Below, piece after piece: positions 1-8,089 of a DNA stretch of 48,266 bases. The notes beneath the pieces are model-generated. The model worked only from the letters and a program-made list of their open reading frames with translations, was not told the origin of the DNA and made no database searches. Within the stretch, counting starts at the first letter, position 1, and the number at the start of each line of letters is the position of its first letter. Location: the NCBI GenBank assembly GCA_947179295.1, contig CAMXAZ010000016.1:1-48266 (forward strand). Reading direction: 5' to 3'. The translations under genes and the position numbers were made by a program. This DNA is from an uncultured Muribaculaceae bacterium. Lineage in GTDB: Bacteria > Bacteroidota > Bacteroidia > Bacteroidales > Muribaculaceae.

Positions 1-125
1 TAGGCAGCGAGAGCGTAGTTGTTTTCGCCATTTGAAATTTTGATGTCCCTGATTAAAGAGCGTAGCCATCATTGCTCTGCATGCTTACACACCACTTCTA
101 CACGCTGTCAAAACCGGTCAGCCCC
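1..125 (-). ncRNA. ssrA: tmRNA (ssrA), 5' part, cut by window edge
   Basis: Transfer-messenger RNA rescues stalled ribosomes and tags the nascent chain for proteolysis. Read on the minus strand, the 5' end at 125 starts GGGGCTGACCGG and continues with TTTTGACAG and AAGCATGCAG, the usual 5' domain of bacterial tmRNA. The tag reading frame sits at about 32-3 and reads N-G-E-N-N-Y-A-L-A-A, followed by TA at the very edge, presumably TAA. GENNYALAA is the Bacteroidales-type tag (I recall it for Porphyromonas gingivalis, with GETNYALAA in Bacteroides). The 3' pseudoknots and the tRNA-like CCA end lie outside the window. The exact 5' base is inferred from the family pattern. Confidence 0.93.
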
Positions 126-192
126 GTTTCGTGGTTGTATGTGTGATCAGATTTCAGGATTGAAAATCCATGTCTTCTGATGCTCTAATTTG

Positions 193-200
193 CAAATTTA
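193..200 (-). promoter_or_regulatory. Candidate -7 promoter element for ssrA
   Basis: On the minus strand this reads TAAATTTG, matching the Bacteroidota -7 consensus TAnnTTTG. It lies about 70 bases before the tmRNA 5' end, which would leave a 5' precursor to be trimmed by RNase P. No clean TTTG was found at the -33 position. Confidence 0.5.
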
Positions 201-248
201 GGCTGTTTTGCGGTAAAATGCAAGGTTGGTGACTGTATTTAACTTTGA

Positions 249-1349
249 TTAACTGTTTCGATCGGGCTGATTCTGTGCGTCAGGAACCGGTGAGGCGGTC
301 GGGAGCGTGCGGTCGAGCCAGTTGAAAATATAGCGATATAGGGGTTCGCGTATTTCCGGTGCCGACAGAACGAGGTCATGCAGCCCTCCGATGACTTTGA
401 CGCATGTGACATCCGGGCCAAGTTCGCGCCCGAATTTCTTGATGTCGCTGACGTCAAGCACTCCGTCGGCGCGGTTGTGGGCCGGTGTCCATTCCGAACC
501 GCTGACGCTTTCAGAGGAGTAGAGCAGCAGGATGGGGATGCGGATGTCGGCATGTCCGTCGCGGAGCGCATGTTGTGCATCCGTGATGGCGCGTACCCAT
601 CCGGCGGTGACGGGAGGCGACTGAATCAGCTTCCAGTCGGTGTTGTAGGTCCATTCTCCGTGATATTCTTTGAGGAGGCTTTCGGCATAGGCTGTTGACA
701 TGCCTTGTGAGATGGGGAAGTCGGGAAACAGTCTGCCGAGCAGCCCTACGGCGGGGATGAGCCGTTCTTTCCATCCCTGGTTCCAGTCGAGGAAGGGGCT
801 GTTGAGAATGAGTGCTTTGATGATTTCAGGGTGGCAGCGGCTTTCGAAATAGGCGGTGGTCAGGCCGCCGGTGGAATGGCCCATGAGTATGACTTCGCTG
901 ATGCCGTTGCGCTGCATTTCGACGAGCGCGGAGTCTATGTCGGGGAAATAGTCGGCCATGTCTCGCACATCAAACGGTTTCTGCCCGGCGGTCAGCGAGC
1001 GGCCGTAGCGGCGCAGGTCCACGGCGTAGAAGTCATAGCCGTGGTCAACAAAACGGTCGCCCATTTCCTGCTGGAAGAAGTAGTCGTTGAAGCCGTGGAC
1101 ATACAGCACTCCGTGGCGCACGTCAGAAGCCGTCGCGGCCGAATCACTGTGGCAGACTTTGCGTATGATGGTTGAGATCACGGGACCGGTGTAGTCTGAG
1201 CCCTGGTCTACATGGCGCATCTCATAACCGTCGCCAAGTATGTCGGGCTGCCATTTCTCCGGTGTCTGTGCGTGGCTGCCTGCGCTGAAAATTGCAAGAG
1301 TCAGCAGTAGCAGCGTTGAAAATAATGTGCGTTTTTTCATCGTTGTCAT
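249..1349 (-). CDS. Secreted alpha/beta hydrolase (S33/lysophospholipase-like)
   Basis: A 366-residue protein with an N-terminal signal peptide (about 1-28, ending SAGSHAQ), so it is exported to the periplasm or surface. The alpha/beta-hydrolase fold is shown by the nucleophile elbow GHSTGG near residue 158, an oxyanion-region VHGFNDY motif near residue 85, and a late GLHDLVLS segment supplying the likely catalytic His. This matches the Hydrolase_4/serine aminopeptidase S33 group (monoglyceride lipase, lysophospholipase, esterase). The substrate cannot be read from sequence. A second in-frame ATG at 1340 (MKKRT) is an equally good start. A hairpin at 1369-1413 separates it from rprY, so it is probably its own transcript. 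Confidence 0.85.
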   Translation of the reverse strand: MTTMKKRTLFSTLLLLTLAIFSAGSHAQTPEKWQPDILGDGYEMRHVDQGSDYTGPVISTIIRKVCHSDSAATASDVRHGVLYVHGFNDYFFQQEMGDRFVDHGYDFYAVDLRRYGRSLTAGQKPFDVRDMADYFPDIDSALVEMQRNGISEVILMGHSTGGLTTAYFESRCHPEIIKALILNSPFLDWNQGWKERLIPAVGLLGRLFPDFPISQGMSTAYAESLLKEYHGEWTYNTDWKLIQSPPVTAGWVRAITDAQHALRDGHADIRIPILLLYSSESVSGSEWTPAHNRADGVLDVSDIKKFGRELGPDVTCVKVIGGLHDLVLSAPEIREPLYRYIFNWLDRTLPTASPVPDAQNQPDRNS

Positions 1350-1368
1350 GGTCCGGGAGGTTGAAAAT

Positions 1369-1413
1369 TCACCGGACCGGCGCCGTTATGGACTGTTGGC
1401 ATCGGTCCGGTGA
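1369..1413 (-). terminator. Terminator hairpin after rprY
   Basis: A perfect 11-bp stem (1369-1379 with 1403-1413, core CCGGACCG) with a 23-base loop. On the minus strand it is followed by AATTTTC. It lies between the end of rprY and the start of the hydrolase gene. Confidence 0.65.
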
Positions 1414-1454
1414 TATGGATGGTGGCGAATCCGTTTTCTCAGACGGAAATCGGA

Positions 1455-2162
1455 TCAGTTCGAGCTTTCGAGTTCCGGGGCGATGAGCTTGTAGCCTTTG
1501 CCGTGGATGTTGATGATCTCGATCGAGGGATCGTCTTTAAGATGCTTGCGCAGCTTGGTGATGTAGACGTCCATAGAGCGGGCGTTGAAATAGTTGTCGT
1601 CGATCCAGATGGTCTTGAGCGCGAAGTTACGTTCGAGGATCTCGTTGACATGTGCGCAGAGGAGGCTGAGGAGTTCCGACTCCTTGGTGGTGAGCTTGGT
1701 CACTTTGTCGTCGATCAGCAGCACCTGTTTCTGGGTGTCGAAAGTGAATTTGCCGATCTTGTACATTGTGATCTCCTTGCCCTTCTTGCCTTTGACGCGG
1801 CGCAGGATGGCTTCGATGCGGAAGACGAGCTCTTCCATCGAGAACGGTTTGGTGATATAGTCATCGGCCCCGATCTTGAAGCCTTCGAGGATATCTTCCT
1901 TGATTGATTTTGCGGTCAGGAAGATGATGGGGACTTCAGAGTTTACGGTACGTATTTCCTGAGCGAGTGCGAAACCGTCTTTCTTGGGCATCATCACGTC
2001 AAGGACGCAAAGGTCATATTTACCTTTGAGGAATGCTTTGTAGCCGCTTTCCCCGTCGGCGAAGAGATCGGCGTTGAAGCCTTTGGCCTGCAGATACTCG
2101 CGGAGCAGCATGCCGAGGTTCTCGTCGTCTTCGCAAAGTAGTATGCGCAAACGTTCTTCCAT
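1455..2162 (-). CDS. rprY: OmpR-family response regulator RprY
   Basis: A 235-residue response regulator. The receiver domain (about 5-120) has the acidic pair E11-D12-D13, phospho-acceptor D55 in VLDVMMP, and the conserved Lys in YITKPF near residue 107. The winged-helix DNA-binding domain occupies about 130-232 (ELLSLLCAHVNEILER, then RSMDVYITKLRKHL). Overall sequence and length match Bacteroides RprY as I recall it. It lies 6 bases downstream of the rprX-like kinase, so the two are co-transcribed. RprXY is described in Bacteroides as an essential regulator affecting antibiotic and stress responses. The exact regulon here is unknown. Confidence 0.93.
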   Translation of the reverse strand: MEERLRILLCEDDENLGMLLREYLQAKGFNADLFADGESGYKAFLKGKYDLCVLDVMMPKKDGFALAQEIRTVNSEVPIIFLTAKSIKEDILEGFKIGADDYITKPFSMEELVFRIEAILRRVKGKKGKEITMYKIGKFTFDTQKQVLLIDDKVTKLTTKESELLSLLCAHVNEILERNFALKTIWIDDNYFNARSMDVYITKLRKHLKDDPSIEIINIHGKGYKLIAPELESSN

Positions 2163-2168
2163 AGTTCT

Positions 2169-3665
2169 TTAATTTTTAGTTATTGGTAATGTTATTGTAA
2201 ATTTTGTTCCTACATTGAGTTCGCTCTCCACGCTGATTTCGCCGCCGAGCTCGCCGACCATCTTCTTGACATAGGCGAGGCCGAGGCCGAAGCCTTTGAC
2301 GTCGTGGCGGTTGCCGGTGGAGACGCGATAAAATTTCTCGAAGATCTTTTTGAGGTCTTCGCGCTTCATGCCTATGCCGTTGTCGCGGATGGTGACCGCT
2401 ATGCGCTCGTCGCCGTGCTGGCTTACATTGCGGGTGCTGACGGTGAGTCGCAGCGGTTCTTCCTCACGGCGATATTTGACGGCATTGTCGAGAAGGTTGA
2501 AAATCACGTTGGTGAAGTGCATTTCATCGACATTGACGGTCGACTCTTCGGCATCGAGCACGGCTTCGATCTTGCCGCCGTATTTCTCGACCTTGAGTTT
2601 GAAAGTGCTCGTGATGTTGGCTATGAGCACGTTGGCATCGACGTTCTGAAGACGCAGAGTGGCTTTCTGGCGCTCGAACATCGACATCTGCAACACTTTC
2701 TCTACCTGGAAGCGCAGACGCTTGGTCTCATCGTTGATCACGGTGGAGATATGGCTGAGCATGGCCGGCGATTTCAGCACGGCTCCGTCGTTGAGCATCT
2801 GCGCGGCGAGCGAGATGGTCGAGATCGGAGTCTTGAACTCGTGGGTCATGTTGTTGATGAAGTCGTTTTTCATTTCGGTCAGTTTCTTCTGGCGGAATGC
2901 AAGGATGATTGTGCAGAGGAAGGTGACAAGCAGAATGAATGTGAAGATAAACGATGGGATCATGAAGCGGATCGAGCCGAAAATGTAGTCGCTCTTGGTC
3001 GGGAAATAGACTTTGAGGTAATACATTTTGTTTTTCGGATCGTTGGGGAAGAGTGTCTGAATGAACATCGAGTTCTCGTCGCCCGGTGTCGGATGGTAGT
3101 TGGCCGAACGGTAGACGATTCCGCCGACGCGGTTGACCACGGCAAATTCAAAGGGCAGTGTCAGTCCGTTGTTGTCAAGTTCTGACCTCAGATATGATCT
3201 GACTTCCGCCGAGTCGGCCCGCTCGCTGATGGGGCGGTTGCTCGACCGGGTGATGATGTTGAATATCACCTCGTCAAGCAGACCTTTTTGATAGAGATAT
3301 TTTCCGCGCATGATCTCGCGCATCGAGGCGGTGGTGTTGCGCTGGTCTATGTTCCCTTTGAGGGTGAGATCATAGTTGATGCCTTCGGGCGTGGTGAAGT
3401 TGTAGTTGATTCCCACCGAGCCGTCAGCATTGGTGCGTGGATAGAACTGCGTCTCCATCGTGGCGAGGTCTTCTTCAAGGAAATGCTTGGTCTCGTCCTG
3501 TTCGAGGCGGGTGCTGACGGCATAGAGAGAGCGCTTGACCCCCTCGGCAAACTGGTCGTCACGCATTTTCTTCATGTTGTTCATGTACATGATCTGTACA
3601 TAAAGCAGCCCGATGAAGGTCAGCGCCATTATGATGGTCAGAAACCATATAGTCGATTTTTTCAT
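2169..3665 (-). CDS. rprX: Membrane sensor histidine kinase RprX
   Basis: A 498-residue kinase with two membrane segments (about 7-27 and 236-257) flanking a roughly 205-residue periplasmic sensor region. The HisKA box is NNMTHEFKTP with phospho-acceptor H275. The ATPase domain has the N box (NLLDNAVKY, 390-398), the G1 box (DNGIGM, 428-433) and the G2 box (GFGLGLAYVKKM, 458-469). It is the first gene of the rprX-rprY pair and phosphorylates RprY in the family model. No clear TAnnTTTG promoter is visible upstream. The adjacent AT-rich region 3666-4036 separates it from the divergent ahpC. Confidence 0.93.
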   Translation of the reverse strand: MKKSTIWFLTIIMALTFIGLLYVQIMYMNNMKKMRDDQFAEGVKRSLYAVSTRLEQDETKHFLEEDLATMETQFYPRTNADGSVGINYNFTTPEGINYDLTLKGNIDQRNTTASMREIMRGKYLYQKGLLDEVIFNIITRSSNRPISERADSAEVRSYLRSELDNNGLTLPFEFAVVNRVGGIVYRSANYHPTPGDENSMFIQTLFPNDPKNKMYYLKVYFPTKSDYIFGSIRFMIPSFIFTFILLVTFLCTIILAFRQKKLTEMKNDFINNMTHEFKTPISTISLAAQMLNDGAVLKSPAMLSHISTVINDETKRLRFQVEKVLQMSMFERQKATLRLQNVDANVLIANITSTFKLKVEKYGGKIEAVLDAEESTVNVDEMHFTNVIFNLLDNAVKYRREEEPLRLTVSTRNVSQHGDERIAVTIRDNGIGMKREDLKKIFEKFYRVSTGNRHDVKGFGLGLAYVKKMVGELGGEISVESELNVGTKFTITLPITKN

Positions 3666-4036
3666 TCCTTGGTACTCTCTATTATATTTAAGGTGGTCTT
3701 TGACAACCAGCCTTGTTTAGTGGATACGCTTACAATGTTAACAACCGTAATGTATAATTGTTGTAAAAATTTTCAAATAAGACAAAAGTCAATTAACATT
3801 TTGCGTCAAAATTAACATAAAAATGTGAATTCCGCAATAAATATTTCCGGATTAATTTTGAGATTTATGATTTTTTAGCCTGAAACAGACGTGGTTATTG
3901 AGTGCCGGTGAACATTCGGCCTGCCGTGATGTTATAAAATAGGTGTCTTGTGGAGGCTTGTATTGCCGATTCCATCAGGTCACCGCCAGACTTGAATCTA
4001 CTATAAAGACAAACCGAATATATCTACTAAAAAACT
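3666..4036. promoter_or_regulatory. Divergent rprX / ahpC intergenic region
   Basis: 371 bases without a gene, notably AT-rich. On the plus strand TAATTTTG at 3853-3860 fits the Bacteroidota -7 consensus and would give ahpC a leader of about 170 bases. No matching -33 TTTG was found. No clear minus-strand element for rprX was seen, and no recognisable OxyR-type operator could be assigned by eye. Confidence 0.4.
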
Positions 4037-4603
4037 ATGCAGACAATCATCAATCAGCAGATACCCGAATTTTCAGTCGATGCGTTTGTCGACGGCGATT
4101 TCAAAACCATAACGTCAGACGATCTGAAGGGCAAATGGGCCATTCTGTTCTTCTATCCGGCCGACTTTACATTTGTGTGTCCTACCGAACTTGTCGACAT
4201 GGCTGAGTCCTACGATAAATTCAAGGAACTCGGTGCCGAAGTCTACAGTGTCAGCACCGACAGCAAGTTTACCCACAAGGCCTGGCATGATTCAAGCGAT
4301 TCGATCAAGAAGGTCAAGTTCCCGATGCTTTCCGACAAGACCGGAGTGCTCAGCGAGTATTTCGGCGTGATGAATCCTGCCGATTTCATGGCCTACCGAG
4401 GCACATTCGTGATCAATCCCGAAGGTAAGATCAAGATTGCAGAGATTCAGGACAACGGCATAGGCCGTAATGCCGAGGAACTTCTCCGCAAGCTCGAAGC
4501 CGCGCAGTTTGTGGCCGAACACGGCGATCAGGTCTGTCCGGCCCGCTGGCGTCCGGGTCAGCAGACCCTCAAGCCCGGCATCGACCTTGTCGGTAAGATC
4601 TGA
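4037..4603 (+). CDS. ahpC: Alkyl hydroperoxide reductase subunit C (2-Cys peroxiredoxin)
   Basis: A 188-residue typical 2-Cys peroxiredoxin that reduces hydrogen peroxide and organic peroxides in the cytoplasm. The peroxidatic cysteine is C48 in FYPADFTFVCPTE, the resolving cysteine is C167 in QVCPARW, and the C-terminal tail is complete. The ATG at 4037 gives the standard N-terminus (MQTIINQQIPEF). In many Bacteroidales ahpF, the flavin reductase partner, follows directly. Here a terminator hairpin and an opposing gene follow instead, so AhpF, if present, is encoded elsewhere. Confidence 0.97.
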   Translation: MQTIINQQIPEFSVDAFVDGDFKTITSDDLKGKWAILFFYPADFTFVCPTELVDMAESYDKFKELGAEVYSVSTDSKFTHKAWHDSSDSIKKVKFPMLSDKTGVLSEYFGVMNPADFMAYRGTFVINPEGKIKIAEIQDNGIGRNAEELLRKLEAAQFVAEHGDQVCPARWRPGQQTLKPGIDLVGKI

Positions 4604-4648
4604 GCTGATGTGGTTTAGTCCACCGGCTAAAAGTATTCTTAAAAATGA

Positions 4649-4710
4649 AAGGGCCACGCAGCTGTCATCGTCTTTTATGGGCGGTGTCAGTTGCGTGGCT
4701 CTTCCGTTTT
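4649..4710 (+). terminator. Terminator after ahpC
   Basis: A 16-bp stem with two G-U pairs (4649-4664 with 4688-4703, core GCCACGCA/TGCGTGGC) and a 23-base loop, then CCGTTTT. It sits in the gap between the convergent ahpC and the TPR-HTH regulator. Confidence 0.7.
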
Positions 4711-4805
4711 GTCCGGAGTGTGAGACTTCGGATGTGTGTGTTAAGTCGCTGTTGATGGAAAGACGTAAGGTTTAAGAGTTTGAGTATGAGAATTTGATTT
4801 AATAT

Positions 4806-6302
4806 TTATGACGTAGCATTTAGCTTTTGCAGGAATTCATCGCGGTCGATAGCCTCTGATGCGCTGATTCGAGTTATCAGTCGTGTCCGTTTGGTGTAAA
4901 ACGATTTCAACTTCATTCCGGTGAACATACACACCGCTCTCGGAGAAAAACCCGCATAGATCAGGACTATGAACCGGATGTCATCTTCTTTGAGCAGGGT
5001 GGCGCATTGGCTGCGCAGGCGGCTGGCTATTGAGTCCATGCACTCGTCGACCGAGGCCTCGATCTGACGTAGTTTGAGAGGCGTTTTAAGCCGTTCTATC
5101 TCTTTTTCGACCTCCTTTATGATGAAGGCGCGGGTCTTTTCCGAATCGCCTTTCTCGAAAAATTCGTTGCAGAGGAAATTGATGGTCTGCCAGCGCTCGC
5201 GGAAGAGGTTTTCGATGCGCGTGTTCATGGCGGATGACGATGCATGTCCGCGAGCTATCTTGTTGCTAAGATTGGCGAGCGATTCCATCTGCGCTTCGAT
5301 TTCGGCGTTTTTTACTTTCATGCGCAGGCGGTAGTAAGCATAGCCCGCGGCCACAATGACGATAAACAGCAGTGTGACACAGATGAGGATTGTCCGCAGG
5401 CTTGAAGCCCGCGAGTGTTGTTCGGAGGCCCGGTCCGACTGGAAATCGCGTTGAGCACCTACAACGGTCTCGGATGCTGTGGGCTGTCGGCCATAGAGCC
5501 GTCGTTCGCGTAGGCTGTCGGTGTAGTTTTTCCAAAGTTCCGGCTCTCCGGCATTTCTGTAACATTCGGCTGTGGCCCAGTCGATCAGCTTGTATTCCGA
5601 TTCGGTTTTCGCTATCGCGCGAGCACTGTCGAGATAGAGGCCGTAGTCTGCCGCCTCTGTCTCGATCTCGGCAGCTATTTCGGGCAGTACATGGCGATAG
5701 TCTTCGGCCTTGGCTTTCATCGTGCTTCTGCTGATGGCGAGATAGGCATAGTCTGCGGCTGTCGGAGTGAAGAAACGGCGGTATTGTTTCAGTTTGCGGC
5801 TGTCGAATTCCCGGAGACCGTCGAGCCTTGCCGTGATGCGCATTGATGCCCGCAGGCAGTTGGCTGTCAGAGCCGAATCGCAGCCGGCTATTGACCGGAT
5901 GCTGTCCAGCAGAAACATTCCGAGGCGCAGGCTGTCGTTGTTGGCGTGGGCTATAGCCACATCCAACATGGCATAGCGGTGTGCCCTGACACTGTCGGCT
6001 TGAAGGTATTGCGTTGCTGCATTGAGTCGATGCTCCACCACTTCATGTCCGCCGTAAGTCGCGGCTATTATGTCGGCAAGCAGGTCTTCGGCCTGCCCGC
6101 AAAGATAGTGGTCGCCATCTTCGCGGGCAAGTTCCAGAAGCTGCATCGCAGGCGTGACCGCCGCGCTGTATTCCCCTGTGCGGTAGAGCGAGTCGGCATC
6201 GTTAAGCAAGGTTGCTTTGAAGTGCCTATTTTCAACTCTGCAGCAGTTTATAAGAGTTAAGCAGCTGCCTAAGACCCATATTATTTTATGTATGGTAAGC
6301 AC
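4806..6302 (-). CDS. Lipid-anchored transmembrane TPR-HTH regulator
   Basis: 498 residues with an unusual layout. A short hydrophobic N-terminus ends in a lipobox-like L-I-N-C (C20). A helical TPR-like region of about 270 residues follows, then one membrane segment at about 305-327 (ILICVTLLFIVIVAAGYAYY), a coiled-coil stretch, and a C-terminal helix-turn-helix around residues 445-480 (FSPRAVCMFTGMKLKSFYTKRTR). This architecture recurs in Bacteroidetes proteins annotated as tetratricopeptide or LuxR-like transcriptional regulators, which are thought to sense in the periplasm and bind DNA at the membrane. It follows two small lipoprotein genes on the same strand at a 110-base distance, suggesting a shared role. 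The ligand and target genes are unknown. Confidence 0.7.
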   Translation of the reverse strand: MLTIHKIIWVLGSCLTLINCCRVENRHFKATLLNDADSLYRTGEYSAAVTPAMQLLELAREDGDHYLCGQAEDLLADIIAATYGGHEVVEHRLNAATQYLQADSVRAHRYAMLDVAIAHANNDSLRLGMFLLDSIRSIAGCDSALTANCLRASMRITARLDGLREFDSRKLKQYRRFFTPTAADYAYLAISRSTMKAKAEDYRHVLPEIAAEIETEAADYGLYLDSARAIAKTESEYKLIDWATAECYRNAGEPELWKNYTDSLRERRLYGRQPTASETVVGAQRDFQSDRASEQHSRASSLRTILICVTLLFIVIVAAGYAYYRLRMKVKNAEIEAQMESLANLSNKIARGHASSSAMNTRIENLFRERWQTINFLCNEFFEKGDSEKTRAFIIKEVEKEIERLKTPLKLRQIEASVDECMDSIASRLRSQCATLLKEDDIRFIVLIYAGFSPRAVCMFTGMKLKSFYTKRTRLITRISASEAIDRDEFLQKLNATS

Positions 6303-6412
6303 TGGCTAAATATTACTTTTCAAAGTTTTATTTACGCTTCCTAATAGTCGGATGGTATTGTTTTTTGATTTTCAATTCAGATCCGACAATGTAAAATAAA
6401 ATCAGAAATATG

Positions 6413-7249
6413 TTATATTGTATCTTCGTAAAATAGGAAGTCAACAAGTTGAAGAGTTGAATAAGCGGTTAACATGTAATAATGATTTTCTTTATATGGC
6501 TTTATTCCAAGATAAAGTTTTAAAAAGCAGTCTTCTCCATAAGTGATAAAATGATCATCAACCTTATTCAATGGTGTTTCGGCCGTTGCAATTATTAAAT
6601 TTTGTTTAATTTCAGGCTTAAGACGACAAGCATAGACTTCACACAGAGCTGTTAATGTTACGAAAGGAGCGGAATTGGCATGTACAACATGGATTGTGTC
6701 TCTTTGGCCTCTTTGAACTGTACAGCCATCAATAAAAGGCCAAAATTCACAAGTGCTAAATCTTGCCCGCGATATAGAGGAAGTAGTTTTATTTGTTAAT
6801 CGAACATCTTTATATTTTTTTATGCGGTTCACCGTTTCTTTGATTCCGGTCGTCAGATTCAAAGTTTTTCCTGCTGATATAATTTGAGCAATCTGATCAT
6901 TTATAGAATCTTGATATTTTAATCGCTCATGATAATATGCAGATGAGACACCTAACTTGTTAGCTTCTTCTTCAGATATAGTGATATGGAATTTGTTGTC
7001 TGTGAAGTCTGTATGCTCGGAAATAATCAAACTTGATTTCCAACGCTGTTTTGCTTCTTCACTCAATTCTTTTATAATAGATATAGGTAAATACAGAGAA
7101 TCTGCTTCAGCTTGCAATTTATTGGCGTCTATAATAGAGGATTGTAAAGACAATTCTGGTTCAGCATTGAAGTCATCGCCTTGATTACAAGCACAAAAGC
7201 AAAGTATAGAAATTATAAATGAGGATAATGATATGGTTAGAGATTTCAT
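6413..7249 (-). CDS. Lipoprotein of unknown function, AT-rich gene
   Basis: 278 residues with a type II signal peptide (MKSLTISLSSF, hydrophobic core, cysteine in FCACNQ at about 20), so probably an outer-membrane or periplasmic lipoprotein. No family was recognised. A segment near residues 90-125 (ITISEEEANKLGVSSAYYHERL, then DSINDQIAQII) closely resembles a segment in the lipoprotein encoded just upstream, so the two are likely diverged paralogues or share a module. The C-terminal half has several cysteines (STCEFWPFIDGCTV, ALCEVYACRL, GEDCFLKL). The gene is visibly much richer in A+T than its neighbours, which suggests horizontal transfer. Confidence 0.75.
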   Translation of the reverse strand: MKSLTISLSSFIISILCFCACNQGDDFNAEPELSLQSSIIDANKLQAEADSLYLPISIIKELSEEAKQRWKSSLIISEHTDFTDNKFHITISEEEANKLGVSSAYYHERLKYQDSINDQIAQIISAGKTLNLTTGIKETVNRIKKYKDVRLTNKTTSSISRARFSTCEFWPFIDGCTVQRGQRDTIHVVHANSAPFVTLTALCEVYACRLKPEIKQNLIIATAETPLNKVDDHFITYGEDCFLKLYLGIKPYKENHYYMLTAYSTLQLVDFLFYEDTI

Positions 7250-7278
7250 TTTTATTGATTTTGCGGTTTCTAATATGT

Positions 7279-7839
7279 CTAATTTCTATCTCGTATTGCG
7301 GGTGCATCGGGACGTTCGAAATGATCTTTATTCAGATATTTGTAATATTCATGTGTGCCGTTGCGTGCACTTTCAAATGCTTCTTCCATTAGACTATGAT
7401 TGATTCTATAAATGGATGATTCAGTTCTTAATGCAATAATGCTGTCAATGTGATTATTGGTCTGCTGAAAGGAATCTAATGTCCTATCGTAGCTTTCTGC
7501 TGAGATGCCGAGATGCAGGGCTTCTGCTTTGCTTAATTTCAGGATATAATGTTCGTTTTCAACATAGCAATGTTTAAATATGAGCATTCTTTCTTTCATT
7601 TGTGCACGGCCTTCCGGTGTTGACGCCAGCTCTTCAAGAGCAGCTTCAGCTCTTTCCTTCGTTCTTGCTTTGCGTAGTTCGATTTCAGCCTTGCATTTTT
7701 CAATACGCTGTGAGATTTCGTTCGCTTCGATTGATTCCCGGATTTCGTTGGCCTGATCGTTTTCTTCCGATTGTGTGCAGGATGCCATTCCCGCCGAGAG
7801 CAGCAGGGAGAGGATGAGGGGGGTGAGTGTCGCTTTCAT
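7279..7839 (-). CDS. Small lipoprotein of unknown function
   Basis: 186 residues with a lipoprotein signal (MKATLTPLILSLLLSAG, then MASC with the lipid cysteine at about 21). The mature part is highly charged and probably helical (KCKAEIELRKARTKERAEAALEEL). The segment YILKLSKAEALHLGISAESYDRTL...HIDSIIA matches the module in the lipoprotein 29 bases downstream (shared L/I-G-V/I-S-A/S and D-x-I-x-x-x-I-I pattern). It is the first gene after a good promoter at 7907-7939 and probably starts an operon with the next lipoprotein and perhaps the TPR-HTH regulator. No function can be assigned. Confidence 0.75.
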   Translation of the reverse strand: MKATLTPLILSLLLSAGMASCTQSEENDQANEIRESIEANEISQRIEKCKAEIELRKARTKERAEAALEELASTPEGRAQMKERMLIFKHCYVENEHYILKLSKAEALHLGISAESYDRTLDSFQQTNNHIDSIIALRTESSIYRINHSLMEEAFESARNGTHEYYKYLNKDHFERPDAPAIRDRN

Positions 7840-7906
7840 GTGATAATGTTTTTGGAGAGGTTAGACATGTGGCGGAATTCGGTCTGCAGCCTCGATCCCG
7901 ACAATG

Positions 7907-7939
7907 CAAAGATACGACACGAATAGTGGTTTATGCAAA
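7907..7939 (-). promoter_or_regulatory. Promoter of the lipoprotein operon
   Basis: Minus-strand TATCTTTG (7914-7907) with TTTG (7939-7936) 21 bases upstream, an excellent match to the Bacteroidota TTTG/TAnnTTTG promoter. It lies about 68 bases before the lipoprotein start at 7839. Confidence 0.75.
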
Positions 7940-8043
7940 TTTCGAGGGGGTCTGAATATTCTTCAGTCTGTTTTGTCGGGCGTTGAAAATCAATGTGTTA
8001 GTCTGCGGTTTGTTGATGCAATTTTCTTCACCTCTCCGAAAGG

Positions 8044-8077
8044 GCTTTTTCCGCCCCGGAATCTGGGCGAAAAAAGC
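8044..8077 (-). terminator. Terminator after the YgiQ gene
   Basis: A 13-bp stem with one mismatch (8044-8056 with 8065-8077, GC core CGCCC/GGGCG with flanking T/A runs) and an 8-base loop. It lies 12 bases beyond the ygiQ-like stop. Confidence 0.65.
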
Positions 8078-8089
8078 AGTCGGTCGGGC

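Noticed and set aside
240-247. Plus-strand TAACTTTG resembling a promoter.
   Set aside because: It points into the antisense of the hydrolase gene, has no -33 element, and nothing plausible lies downstream.
2304-3185. A 293-codon plus-strand frame antisense to rprX.
   Set aside because: It is a shadow of the kinase gene caused by codon bias; the opposite strand has all kinase motifs in order.
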